A stretch of DNA of 64,000 nucleotides, taken from Saprospiraceae bacterium (lineage in GTDB: Bacteria > Bacteroidota > Bacteroidia > Chitinophagales > Saprospiraceae). The DNA lies in NCBI GenBank assembly GCA_020629715.1, contig JAHDCU010000001.1, positions 124,001-188,000 on the forward strand, given 5' to 3'. Positions 39,236 through 46,927 of this stretch are shown piece by piece. The notes below the pieces were generated by a model that had not been told where the DNA came from, did no database searches, and saw only the letters and a program-made list of their open reading frames with translations. A program made the translations under genes and the position numbers. Position 1 is the first letter of the stretch; every line of letters begins with the position of its first letter.

Positions 39236-40087
39236 ATGAGACACATATCTATCATCATATCCGCAGTATTCCTATTATCACTCTCTTTACAAGCAGGAGG
39301 AGGCTGGCCACAACCCAAAGGAAAAGGCTATCTAAAACTATCTGAATGGTGGATCATTTCTGACCAGCACTTTACAGATACGGGAGCTATAGATCCTAAT
39401 GTAACCACAGGTTTATTCAATACCAATCTGTATTTTGAATATGGTCTCACTGATAGATTTACGGTCATTGCCAATGGAGCTATTTTCAGCAGAAGTTTCA
39501 ACAACAATATTGTATCCGGAACTACAGGAGAAATACTGGATACAGGTGACGCCATCAATGGCATAGGTGATATTGATCTTAGTCTTAAGTATGGTCTATT
39601 TAGTACAGCTGGATTTTCAGGAAGTGCAAGTATAACTTTCGGTTTGCCGCTAGGAGAGGAAAAAGGAGGACCACAAAAAAATCTTCAACTAGGTGATGGA
39701 GAGTTTAATCAGATGCTACAATTTGATCTTGGAAAATCGTTTGACTGGGGATACGGTAATGCCTATGCCGCTTATAATAATCGTACTGAAGGCTTCTCAG
39801 ACGAATTTAGATTTGGAGTAGAGGCCGGCACTTCCATATTAAACCGTAAACTTTCTCTCACCATAAGAGTATTTGGCATCTTGAGCTTGCAAAATGGTGC
39901 AGAAAATCTGGAGCCAGCATTTACAAGTGTATTTGCCAATAATACGGAACACATAAGCTTTCAGCCAGAAGTGAACTATAACTTTAATGATAAGTATGGC
40001 GTAAGCGTTAGCGCTGGTGGAGCATTCTATGGGCGATTGATTTTCGCTAGTCCTAGTTATTCCGTGGGCTTTTATGCCAAGATCTAG
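39236..40087 (+). CDS. Putative outer-membrane beta-barrel protein, unknown function
   Basis: The 283-residue protein has a signal peptide (MRHISIIISAVFLLSLSLQA) and then alternating hydrophobic/polar strands (GKGYLKLSEWWI, FGVEAGTSILNRKLSLTIRV), ending with an aromatic-containing strand YSVGFYAKI, as outer-membrane barrels do. I do not recognise a precise family; a transporter/phenol-pathway MetA-type barrel is one possibility. It is 20 bases downstream of the DM13 lipoprotein gene, so the two products may act together at the outer membrane. Confidence 0.75.
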   Translation: MRHISIIISAVFLLSLSLQAGGGWPQPKGKGYLKLSEWWIISDQHFTDTGAIDPNVTTGLFNTNLYFEYGLTDRFTVIANGAIFSRSFNNNIVSGTTGEILDTGDAINGIGDIDLSLKYGLFSTAGFSGSASITFGLPLGEEKGGPQKNLQLGDGEFNQMLQFDLGKSFDWGYGNAYAAYNNRTEGFSDEFRFGVEAGTSILNRKLSLTIRVFGILSLQNGAENLEPAFTSVFANNTEHISFQPEVNYNFNDKYGVSVSAGGAFYGRLIFASPSYSVGFYAKI

Positions 40088-40108
40088 GTCATCACAGATG
40101 AGCAAAAA

Positions 40109-40696
40109 TTAAAGATCCTTCTGATATCGTTTGACCATTTCTGCTTGTGTCTCTTCAGGATTATTGGTACCTAGTTGATCATTCAACATTTTTCCCATCG
40201 TAGGAAAATCTTTTCTTTTGATTTGAGCCGAAGCATCCCACAATTTAGATCGCATGAGTGCTTTAGCACAATGTAAAAAGACCTCCTCTACCGTGACCAA
40301 AATACAGCATTTGGGAGGTATTCGTTCATTTGAAAATAAACCGAGATATTTATCTTCCGTCGTGATTTCAGCGCTGCCATTAAGACGTAATGTTTCATCT
40401 ACACCAGGGATCAAAAAAAGCAATCCTACCCTACCAGTATCGACAATATTTTGAAGACTATCGAGACGGTTATTTCCTTTGGCATCTGGAATTAAAATAT
40501 GCCTATCGTCTAGAATGTGGACAAAGCCTGGGGCCCCACCTCTCGGAGAGCAGTCCATATTACCACAACTATCACAAGTACTCATGGTTAGAAATGGCGA
40601 TGTTGCTATGAAATGCTTACTATGCTTTTCAAGGGATTTTAAGGTTTTGATTTTTGCTCTACCGCTTGCTTCTGGATATAAAGGGCGAAGTTGCAT
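40109..40696 (-). CDS. Pyridoxamine 5'-phosphate oxidase-like FMN-binding protein
   Basis: The 195-residue protein belongs to the flavin split-barrel PPOX class, DR_2398/MSMEG_1061-like group. Motifs include a Cys cluster (STCDSCGNMDCSPRGGAPGF, residues 39-58), a barrel strand DDRHILIPDAKGNNRLDSL and the GRVGLLFLIPG strand. The substrate is unknown; members may reduce or oxidise small molecules using FMN or F420-like cofactors. The gene is last in a minus-strand cluster (folD-dinB-prmA-hypothetical-PPOX) with a 3-base gap to the preceding gene, so it is very likely in the same transcript. Confidence 0.85.
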   Translation of the reverse strand: MQLRPLYPEASGRAKIKTLKSLEKHSKHFIATSPFLTMSTCDSCGNMDCSPRGGAPGFVHILDDRHILIPDAKGNNRLDSLQNIVDTGRVGLLFLIPGVDETLRLNGSAEITTEDKYLGLFSNERIPPKCCILVTVEEVFLHCAKALMRSKLWDASAQIKRKDFPTMGKMLNDQLGTNNPEETQAEMVKRYQKDL

Positions 40697-40699
40697 AGC

Positions 40700-41395
40700 C
40701 TAAAAATTTAAAGTTAATCCTACACCATTGGGAGCAACTTTCATATTGATATTAAAAGAACTAGATTGGTCACTCCCCAAACTTTCAAGTGCATTTGACA
40801 TTGATTTATGTGCCGCATTATCCAATAAAATCGAAAGTAAACTACCTCCAATAGAAAGCCAGTATAGACCATCTCCCACGACATCAACATCTTCGCGTAG
40901 GCGCTCCACGGTACCGAAGCCTAGAAAATAACCACTCACTCCTCCAGTTATATCCGCTAATACATTCAGTAATTCCCCATTGCGGTATTTATTATAAAGT
41001 TGAGCATCTTGTTTTAATGCAGTCATTGCCTCAGTTTTGGAGATTCTTTGGCCTTTATGATAATACCTTTTCCCTACGAAGCCTCTTTCCAAAAAATAAT
41101 CACTGCCTTCATATCTAGACTCAGGATTGACAATATCCTCCACGGATACGTCATCCAAAAATTTAATCATTCTTCCATTTTCGTACTTAATGTAAACTAC
41201 TCCCACCAGGTCTCTTTTATAGACTTCAGCATCGTCGCTTTTCCACTTCTTATAATGTATGAATTCTTGATCTACCGATTCTATCTTGACCAACATCATC
41301 TGATCATTTTCAATGGCAATGATGTCTTGACCATAGTTTACAGTTGATATAAAGCAAATTAAAATAAAAGCAAGAGCAACTCTAATCAATACCAT
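40700..41395 (-). CDS. Secreted or envelope protein, unknown function (paralogue of 61748-62203)
   Basis: The 231-residue protein has a signal peptide (MVLIRVALAFILICFISTVNYG). The middle has the segment YYHKGQRISKTEAMTALKQDAQ, followed by a Gly-rich hydrophobic stretch (LADITGGVSGYFLGFG and YWLSIGGSLLSILL) that may insert into membrane. It ends in NGVGLTLNF, a barrel-like terminal strand. The same motif order is found in the protein at 61748-62203, so they form a small family; I do not recognise its function. The gene is 31 bases downstream of prmA and in the folD cluster. Confidence 0.75.
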   Translation of the reverse strand: MVLIRVALAFILICFISTVNYGQDIIAIENDQMMLVKIESVDQEFIHYKKWKSDDAEVYKRDLVGVVYIKYENGRMIKFLDDVSVEDIVNPESRYEGSDYFLERGFVGKRYYHKGQRISKTEAMTALKQDAQLYNKYRNGELLNVLADITGGVSGYFLGFGTVERLREDVDVVGDGLYWLSIGGSLLSILLDNAAHKSMSNALESLGSDQSSSFNINMKVAPNGVGLTLNF

Positions 41396-41426
41396 ATCGG
41401 ATCAAATTACTTAAAAAATCAAGAGA

Positions 41427-42260
41427 TTATCTTCCCAGCCTCAAACACAACCAGTCTCCACGTTGATCAATATGCTGGATAACAAATCCAGCTTTTTCGT
41501 ATGTCGAGCTTACGAGATGGCGATCTTCATTCAATATACCACTTATTAAAAGTATTCCATCATCAGATAAGTGACTATATAGAGCCGAGACATGCTCCAG
41601 CAGTACATGTCTATTGATATTGGCAAGAATCACCTGATATTGTGTCTTTTCAATATTCGATAATTCAGCATGTTTTGAAGTGATTTTGCTGCACTGATTA
41701 AGTTCGGCATTCTCAATGGTATTATTCGCTGATTCTATATCGTAATCAATGGCCAAAATATCTTTAGCACCAAGTTTTTCAGCTAGGATGGCAAGTATAC
41801 CCGTCCCACATCCGTAATCAAAAACCTTCTTACCCCTAAAATCAATAGATTGCATGGCCTTCATCATCATGTAAGTCGTCTCATGATGCCCCGTACCAAA
41901 GGCCATTTTAGGGCTGATCACGATCTCATGGTCAAAATCATCATCAGTGTTGTGAAATTCGGCTCTAATTCTACAAAAATCATCTATAGTTATGGGTTTG
42001 AAATTGGCTTCCCATTCTGCATTCCAATTTTTGTTTTCTACTACTTCTCTTGAATATTCGAAAGTGACAAAGCTTTGGAGCTCATCTATCAAATGATCAA
42101 AATCATTCGGTATATCCTTTTCTTCAATATAAGCCAGAAGATCTACATCTCGTTCTTCAAATGATTGAAAAGGGTACTGCGATAGCAAAGCGATCAAAAT
42201 GGTATGATCCCCTTGAATCGTGGTAAATGTATACTTATAAAAAACCGAGTTGGATTTCAT
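41427..42260 (-). CDS. prmA: Ribosomal protein L11 methyltransferase
   Basis: The 277-residue protein methylates ribosomal protein L11 using S-adenosylmethionine. The SAM-binding motif I is DYGCGTG (148-154), preceded by the family motif FGTGHHETT (121-129). Motif IV is LANINRHVLLEH. Length and order fit PrmA, with a somewhat divergent N-terminal substrate-recognition domain. It lies 12 bases downstream of the DinB-like gene and 31 upstream of the next gene in the folD cluster. Confidence 0.93.
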   Translation of the reverse strand: MKSNSVFYKYTFTTIQGDHTILIALLSQYPFQSFEERDVDLLAYIEEKDIPNDFDHLIDELQSFVTFEYSREVVENKNWNAEWEANFKPITIDDFCRIRAEFHNTDDDFDHEIVISPKMAFGTGHHETTYMMMKAMQSIDFRGKKVFDYGCGTGILAILAEKLGAKDILAIDYDIESANNTIENAELNQCSKITSKHAELSNIEKTQYQVILANINRHVLLEHVSALYSHLSDDGILLISGILNEDRHLVSSTYEKAGFVIQHIDQRGDWLCLRLGR

Positions 42261-42272
42261 AGGATAGCAGTT

Positions 42273-42776
42273 TTAAGCCTGTTCGCGATGTCGTAAAGTC
42301 GATGCTGCTACACCTAGATCTTCATCAATATTACATCCAGGAAAATGGTGTCGTATGCCCATTTTAATGATTGCCAGGTGGTGTATCGCATGATCATAAG
42401 CATACACCAGCTCCCTGCCGAGTGTTGATTTTACGATTACTTGATCATGATCGTTGACAGTAAAGTCGGCAATCACATCTATGGTTTTGTCTTCATCACA
42501 ATCTTCTAGTTGATCTCTTAAAGTGCATAGACACGATAGGGCAAAATTGGAAGATTCTTCGATCGTAGTATTTCGCTCTCTCTTGGAGTAATCCAGTATA
42601 TCTTTTTGACTAGCATGTGTGACGGTGGCATAGAAATCATGAATATGTCTCACATGCTGCCCAATGGAAGAACCATTAAATAAATCCAATTTCTGAGCAT
42701 ATTGATCCACGGTCAACTGATCAATCAATCTTTCTATTTGATCCATCATCAGATGGCAACTCTTTTTTGTATTCAT
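42273..42776 (-). CDS. DinB-like four-helix protein
   Basis: The 167-residue helical protein resembles the DinB/YfiT superfamily of putative metal-dependent enzymes. Likely metal-ligand histidines are H41, H44 and H46 (SIGQHVRHIHDFY) and H129, H132, H133 (AYDHAIHHLAIIKMG). The substrate is unknown; some relatives act as thiol-dependent transferases. Spacing is 14 bases after folD and 12 before prmA, so it sits in the same operon. Confidence 0.82.
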   Translation of the reverse strand: MNTKKSCHLMMDQIERLIDQLTVDQYAQKLDLFNGSSIGQHVRHIHDFYATVTHASQKDILDYSKRERNTTIEESSNFALSCLCTLRDQLEDCDEDKTIDVIADFTVNDHDQVIVKSTLGRELVYAYDHAIHHLAIIKMGIRHHFPGCNIDEDLGVAASTLRHREQA

Positions 42777-42790
42777 TGGAAGTGGGTGCT

Positions 42791-43675
42791 TTAAAATTCG
42801 ATTTCACCCTTAGCAGCACGTAGTGTATTCTTTAGTAAAGAAACGACCGTCATCGGACCTACTCCGCCTGGTACTGGAGTAATATAACTGACTTTATCAA
42901 GCACATCATCAAAGTTGACATCACCTGCCAATCGATATCCTCGTTTGCGGCTGCTGTCCTCTACTCTATTGATCCCAACATCGATGATCACTGCTCCTTC
43001 TTTGACCATATTAGAGGTCACAAAAAATGGAATACCGATTGCTGCGATAATGATATCCGCTCGTTTGACTTCCGCTTCGAGATCTCTTGTTCTACTATGC
43101 GTAAGTGTTACGGTAGCATTTCCAACTTTGGCCCTACGTGACATTAAAATACTCATGGGAGTTCCGACTATATTACTTCGTCCAATCACGACACAATGCT
43201 TGCCGGAAGTTTCTATATTATATCGCTCCAGCATCTGTAAGATACCAAATGGTGTTGCTGGTAGATAGCTATCCAAACCCTGCGCCATTCGTCCAATATT
43301 GATAGGATGGAAGCCGTCAACATCTTTCTTATAATCTATCGCTAAGGTTACAGCATGTTCATCGATATGCTCTGGCAATGGAAGCTGTACAATAAAGCCA
43401 TCGATATCTGGATTTTCATTTAAATCCTTGATCACATCCATGAGTTCTCCTTGCGTGATAGAGCTTTCTTTTCTGATCAGCGTTGATTTGAAACCTACTT
43501 TTTCACAGCTTCGGACTTTATTACCTACATAGGCCTCGCTCGCGGGATTATTTCCCACCAGTACAGCGGCCAGATGCGGTGTCTTAAGACCCTGAGATTG
43601 CATTTCTTGTACCTCTTGGGCTATTTCTTCTTTTATGGTAGCGGCAAGTGCCTTGCCGTCGATGAGTTTTGACAT
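42791..43675 (-). CDS. folD: Methylenetetrahydrofolate dehydrogenase/cyclohydrolase
   Basis: The 294-residue bifunctional enzyme interconverts 5,10-methylene-, methenyl- and 10-formyl-tetrahydrofolate in the cytoplasm. The catalytic lysine is K53 in YVGNK. Further motifs are DGFIVQLPLPEHI, the Rossmann motif GRSNIVGTPMSILM and PVPGGVGPMTVVSLLKNT near the end. It is the first gene of a minus-strand cluster and has a good Bacteroidota promoter upstream (43695-43723). Its 10-formyl-THF product also feeds Fmt, encoded at 48959. Confidence 0.96.
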   Translation of the reverse strand: MSKLIDGKALAATIKEEIAQEVQEMQSQGLKTPHLAAVLVGNNPASEAYVGNKVRSCEKVGFKSTLIRKESSITQGELMDVIKDLNENPDIDGFIVQLPLPEHIDEHAVTLAIDYKKDVDGFHPINIGRMAQGLDSYLPATPFGILQMLERYNIETSGKHCVVIGRSNIVGTPMSILMSRRAKVGNATVTLTHSRTRDLEAEVKRADIIIAAIGIPFFVTSNMVKEGAVIIDVGINRVEDSSRKRGYRLAGDVNFDDVLDKVSYITPVPGGVGPMTVVSLLKNTLRAAKGEIEF

Positions 43676-43694
43676 AGATATATAGGCTATGACG

Positions 43695-43723
43695 CAAATA
43701 TATTCTTAATGCTTCAAATGCAA
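43695..43723 (-). promoter_or_regulatory. Probable promoter of the folD operon
   Basis: On the minus strand TATATTTG (43702-43695) fits TAnnTTTG and is followed by C. A TTG (43723-43721) lies 18 bases upstream, near the -33 spacing used by the primary sigma factor of Bacteroidota. The -7 box ends 19 bases before the folD ATG. Confidence 0.6.
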
Positions 43724-43860
43724 GGTGCATTTATTTGTTTTATACTTAACACAAGGTTTAGATTTTCAAAAAGCTTAATTTACATATACCACTCAATTCT
43801 CATGCAAGATCTAGCCTATAATTGTCTTTGTACAATCCCCTATCTGCCACCAACATATCG

Positions 43861-43868
43861 TACCTTTG
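43861..43868 (+). promoter_or_regulatory. Probable -7 promoter element of the UPF0173-parAB operon
   Basis: TACCTTTG followed by C matches TAnnTTTG exactly, 20 bases upstream of the ATG at 43889. A TTTG at 43827-43830 is too far (30 bases) to be a normal -33 element, so only the -7 part is convincing. Confidence 0.5.
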
Positions 43869-43888
43869 CCGCCGCTCAAATATAAACT

Positions 43889-44569
43889 ATGAAGTTACGA
43901 TTTCTTGGTCAGTCAAGTTTTTCAGTGGAAATGGGTGGAAAACAGCTCATCTTTGATCCTTTTATATCCGCTAATCCAAAGGCTACAGACATTAATATCG
44001 AGGATTTAAAGGCTGACTATATACTTTTATCACATGGCCATCAAGATCATGTTTTGGATGCAGAGGCCATTGCCAAAAACAATGAAGCAACGATCATCAG
44101 CAACTATGAAATCGTGACTTGGTATGGTGCAAAAGATATCAAGGGACATCCTCTCAATCATGGTGGACAATGGAAATTTGATTTCGGAAATGTGAAATAT
44201 GTCAACGCTATACATAGTAGCGTATTGCCAGATGGCACATATGGCGGAAATCCAGGAGGATTCGTAATCAATAACGATGAGGCTTGTTTTTATTTTGCAG
44301 GAGACACGGCCTTGACTTGGGATATGAAATTGATCCCAATGACCTCACCCAAATTAGACTTTGCCATACTCCCTGTTGGAGATAATTTTACTATGGGCAT
44401 ATCAGATGCTGTGATAGCAGCGGAATTTATCAATTGTGATAAGATTGTAGCTTGTCATTTTGATACATTTGGGTACATCGAGATCGATCATCAAGCCGCT
44501 AAAGAAGCTTTCGCCGCAAAGGGGAAAGAGCTCATTATTTTAGAAGTTGGAGAAGAAATAGAGATATAA
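43889..44569 (+). CDS. UPF0173 metal-dependent hydrolase
   Basis: The 226-residue protein has the metallo-beta-lactamase fold. The metal-binding motif HGHQDH is at residues 49-54, and AGDTALTWD provides a further ligand region. It matches the small UPF0173 family (RomA/UlaG-like) over its full length. The substrate is unknown. It lies 4 bases upstream of parA and appears to head an operon with parA, parB and the DUF5683 gene. Confidence 0.92.
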   Translation: MKLRFLGQSSFSVEMGGKQLIFDPFISANPKATDINIEDLKADYILLSHGHQDHVLDAEAIAKNNEATIISNYEIVTWYGAKDIKGHPLNHGGQWKFDFGNVKYVNAIHSSVLPDGTYGGNPGGFVINNDEACFYFAGDTALTWDMKLIPMTSPKLDFAILPVGDNFTMGISDAVIAAEFINCDKIVACHFDTFGYIEIDHQAAKEAFAAKGKELIILEVGEEIEI

Positions 44570-44573
44570 ATAG

Positions 44574-45359
44574 ATGTCGAAAGTAATAGCAATAGCGAAC
44601 CAAAAAGGTGGTGTCGGAAAAACCACCACTGCCGTAAATCTTGCCGCAGCTTTGGCAATATTAGGAAAGAAGGTACTACTTATAGACAGTGATCCACAGG
44701 CCAATGCAACTAGTGGCACAGGCTTGGGACAAGTAGATTTTGATTATGACACGTATGAGATCTTGATCAATAATGTGGATGCCAAAGATGCCGTATTAGA
44801 GACACCCACTCCGAATCTTTATGTAATACCCTCTTCTATTGATCTTGTAGGTGCGGAAGTGGAGCTGGTCAATCGAGATCGCAGAGAATATTATATGAGA
44901 GATGCTTTGAAGACCATCAGAGATGACTACGATTATATTTTTATCGATTGTCTCCCTTCTCTAGGTTTGATAACTGTCAATGCACTTACTGCTGCGGACT
45001 CGGTGATTATCCCCGTACAATGCGAGATATTTTCACTTGAAGGATTGTCTAAATTGAAAGATACCATAGCCACCGTAAAGGCAACGCTAAATCCAGATTT
45101 AGAGATAGAAGGCATCGTGCTCAGTATGTATGACAAGCGACTACGCATGGCTAACCTAGTCGTGGATGAGGTAAAAGCAAATGTTACAGATACGGTATAT
45201 GATACCATCATTCATCGAAATTCTAAAATAGGAGAAGCTCCGAGTATGGGTCAACCTGTGATCCTTTATGATGCTAAGAGCAAAGGATCTATTAATTATC
45301 TTAATCTTGCTTCAGAGTTTTTAAAACTCAATCAAGATCAACTACATACTTCAAAATAA
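44574..45359 (+). CDS. parA: Chromosome partitioning ATPase ParA/Soj
   Basis: The 261-residue ATPase has the deviant Walker A KGGVGKTT (residues 11-18), the DSDPQANAT switch region (39-47) and the Walker B-like [12 protein letters not shown]. It has no N-terminal helix-turn-helix extension, as in chromosomal ParA/Soj. It works with ParB on parS sites to segregate the origin region. It is followed after 6 bases by parB. Many Bacteroidota have this exact gene order. Confidence 0.95.
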   Translation: MSKVIAIANQKGGVGKTTTAVNLAAALAILGKKVLLIDSDPQANATSGTGLGQVDFDYDTYEILINNVDAKDAVLETPTPNLYVIPSSIDLVGAEVELVNRDRREYYMRDALKTIRDDYDYIFIDCLPSLGLITVNALTAADSVIIPVQCEIFSLEGLSKLKDTIATVKATLNPDLEIEGIVLSMYDKRLRMANLVVDEVKANVTDTVYDTIIHRNSKIGEAPSMGQPVILYDAKSKGSINYLNLASEFLKLNQDQLHTSK

Positions 45360-45365
45360 TATCAC

Positions 45366-46256
45366 ATGGCTAAGCGAAAGGAATTGGGCAAAGGAATCAG
45401 AGCCTTACTGAACAATATAGAAGAAAAAAATAGTCCTGAACAACGAAGTGAGGTAGTCAAAGAACTGAGTAAGAGTATAGGTCAGATCCCAATCGATCAG
45501 ATTGAGGTCAATCCTTTTCAACCTCGTGTAGAATTTGACCCTATTGAACTGGAAGAATTATCTACTTCCATAAAAACGTATGGCCTTATACAGCCTATCA
45601 CTGTCCGACGCTTGTCAGACCAGAAATATCAGCTCATCTCTGGTGAGAGAAGGCTACGTGCCAGTAAACTTGCAGAACTCAGCGAAGTACCTGCCTATAT
45701 CAGAATCGCCAATGATCAAGAGCTGATCGAAATGGCTTTGGTAGAAAACATACAGCGATCTAACTTAAATGCTATAGAAGTAGGTATAGCTTATCAGAGA
45801 CTCATTGATGAGTGTGATCTTACGCATGAGACCATGGCCGCAAGAGTTGGAAAAAATAGGAGTACGATAACTAACTATATCCGTCTACTCAAATTACCAC
45901 CACAGATACAAGCTGCGCTTAAAGAAGGGAAAGTATCGATGGGACATGCAAGGTCTCTCGTAGGAGTAAGCAATGTAGAGGACCAGTTATATGTATTTTA
46001 TGAGACTGTAAATAAAGGGCTCTCCGTAAGAGCATTAGAAAAACTCATCAAAGGTCTACATGCTCCAAAAGCTAAAACTGAGTCAACAGAAAGTAAAGCC
46101 TTCGCAGCAGAACTCCAAAAAATGAGTGATACCTTAAGTCATAAGTATGGTGCAAAGGTGAAGATCAAAAGAGACGACAAAGGACGAGGACAGTTCATTT
46201 TTGGATTTAATAATGATAATGAACTCAATGATCTTTTTGAATCTTTTGATGCCTAG
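45366..46256 (+). CDS. parB: Chromosome partitioning protein ParB
   Basis: The 296-residue DNA-binding CTPase has the ParB/Srx N-terminal domain (about 35-125), with VNPFQPR and the SGERRLRASKLA motif (95-106). A helix-turn-helix region follows (THETMAARVGKNRSTITNYI), then a C-terminal dimerisation region. It pairs with ParA, 6 bases upstream. I did not recognise a parS site in the window. Confidence 0.95.
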   Translation: MAKRKELGKGIRALLNNIEEKNSPEQRSEVVKELSKSIGQIPIDQIEVNPFQPRVEFDPIELEELSTSIKTYGLIQPITVRRLSDQKYQLISGERRLRASKLAELSEVPAYIRIANDQELIEMALVENIQRSNLNAIEVGIAYQRLIDECDLTHETMAARVGKNRSTITNYIRLLKLPPQIQAALKEGKVSMGHARSLVGVSNVEDQLYVFYETVNKGLSVRALEKLIKGLHAPKAKTESTESKAFAAELQKMSDTLSHKYGAKVKIKRDDKGRGQFIFGFNNDNELNDLFESFDA

Positions 46257-46271
46257 CGTAACAGCGAGGCT

Positions 46272-46925
46272 ATGCCTAGCGTTTTATCATTTGTGAAAGT
46301 TATTAGTCATATCATTTTTTTAATACTGCTGAGTATTACGTGTATATCTGCACAAGATATTGTTTCTGACAGTACAGCTGTAGATTCAACTAATATCGTT
46401 TACAAGAAATCCGAAGGGCCATTTAAAAAATTATTTAGAGGGAAACCTGGCAAAGCTGCGCTTTGGGGACTAGCCATACCTGGTGGTGGTCAGTTTTATA
46501 ATCGTAAGTACTTGACAGGTATCATAGCTGCAGGTATAGATGCCACTTTCTTGTCTATACTTATTTATAATCAACGTCAATTCAATAACCTCGATGATAT
46601 TTATTTTTGTAGACTTGAGAGTTGCCCCACTGATCTTGTAGGTATAGATACGGATGTCATCATCGCTGCACGAGATGTAGCTCGACAAAACAAAGAACAA
46701 TCCATCTTATATTTCGCTGGGGCTCACCTCTTTACAGTTCTCTGGGCTTATGTGCAGGCTCACCTGATGGAATTTGACGATAGTGATGATCTCAGTTTAA
46801 AATGGGAAATGCCAGAGTATAAGCAATTTGCTCCATCACTATCTAACTACCCACAACTGACACTTTCAATTTCATTGAATTCGGGTGCTAAAAAGATCAA
46901 TACAGACAATCTTATCCAACCTTAG
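46272..46925 (+). CDS. DUF5683 domain membrane protein
   Basis: The 217-residue protein has a signal-like hydrophobic N-terminus (residues 5-26) and the DUF5683 signature KAALWGLAIPGGGQFYNRKY with two hydrophobic segments (about 70-98 and 140-160). DUF5683 genes commonly follow parAB in Bacteroidota; the function is unknown. It lies 15 bases after parB and ends 2 bases before the convergent OmpA-type gene, so there is no room for separate terminators. Confidence 0.85.
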   Translation: MPSVLSFVKVISHIIFLILLSITCISAQDIVSDSTAVDSTNIVYKKSEGPFKKLFRGKPGKAALWGLAIPGGGQFYNRKYLTGIIAAGIDATFLSILIYNQRQFNNLDDIYFCRLESCPTDLVGIDTDVIIAARDVARQNKEQSILYFAGAHLFTVLWAYVQAHLMEFDDSDDLSLKWEMPEYKQFAPSLSNYPQLTLSISLNSGAKKINTDNLIQP

Positions 46926-46927
46926 TA

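Noticed and set aside
40254-40931. Plus-strand frames opposite the PPOX and hypothetical genes
   Set aside because: They overlap genes supported by homology or by a signal peptide on the other strand.
43827-43830. TTTG as -33 element for the UPF0173-parAB promoter
   Set aside because: Distance to the -7 box at 43861 is 30 bases, too long for the usual 17-23 base spacing.
44574-46256. Replication origin or parS site near parAB
   Set aside because: I saw no parS-like palindrome (TGTTTCACGTGAAACA type) nor DnaA-box cluster in the window; parAB alone does not locate the origin.
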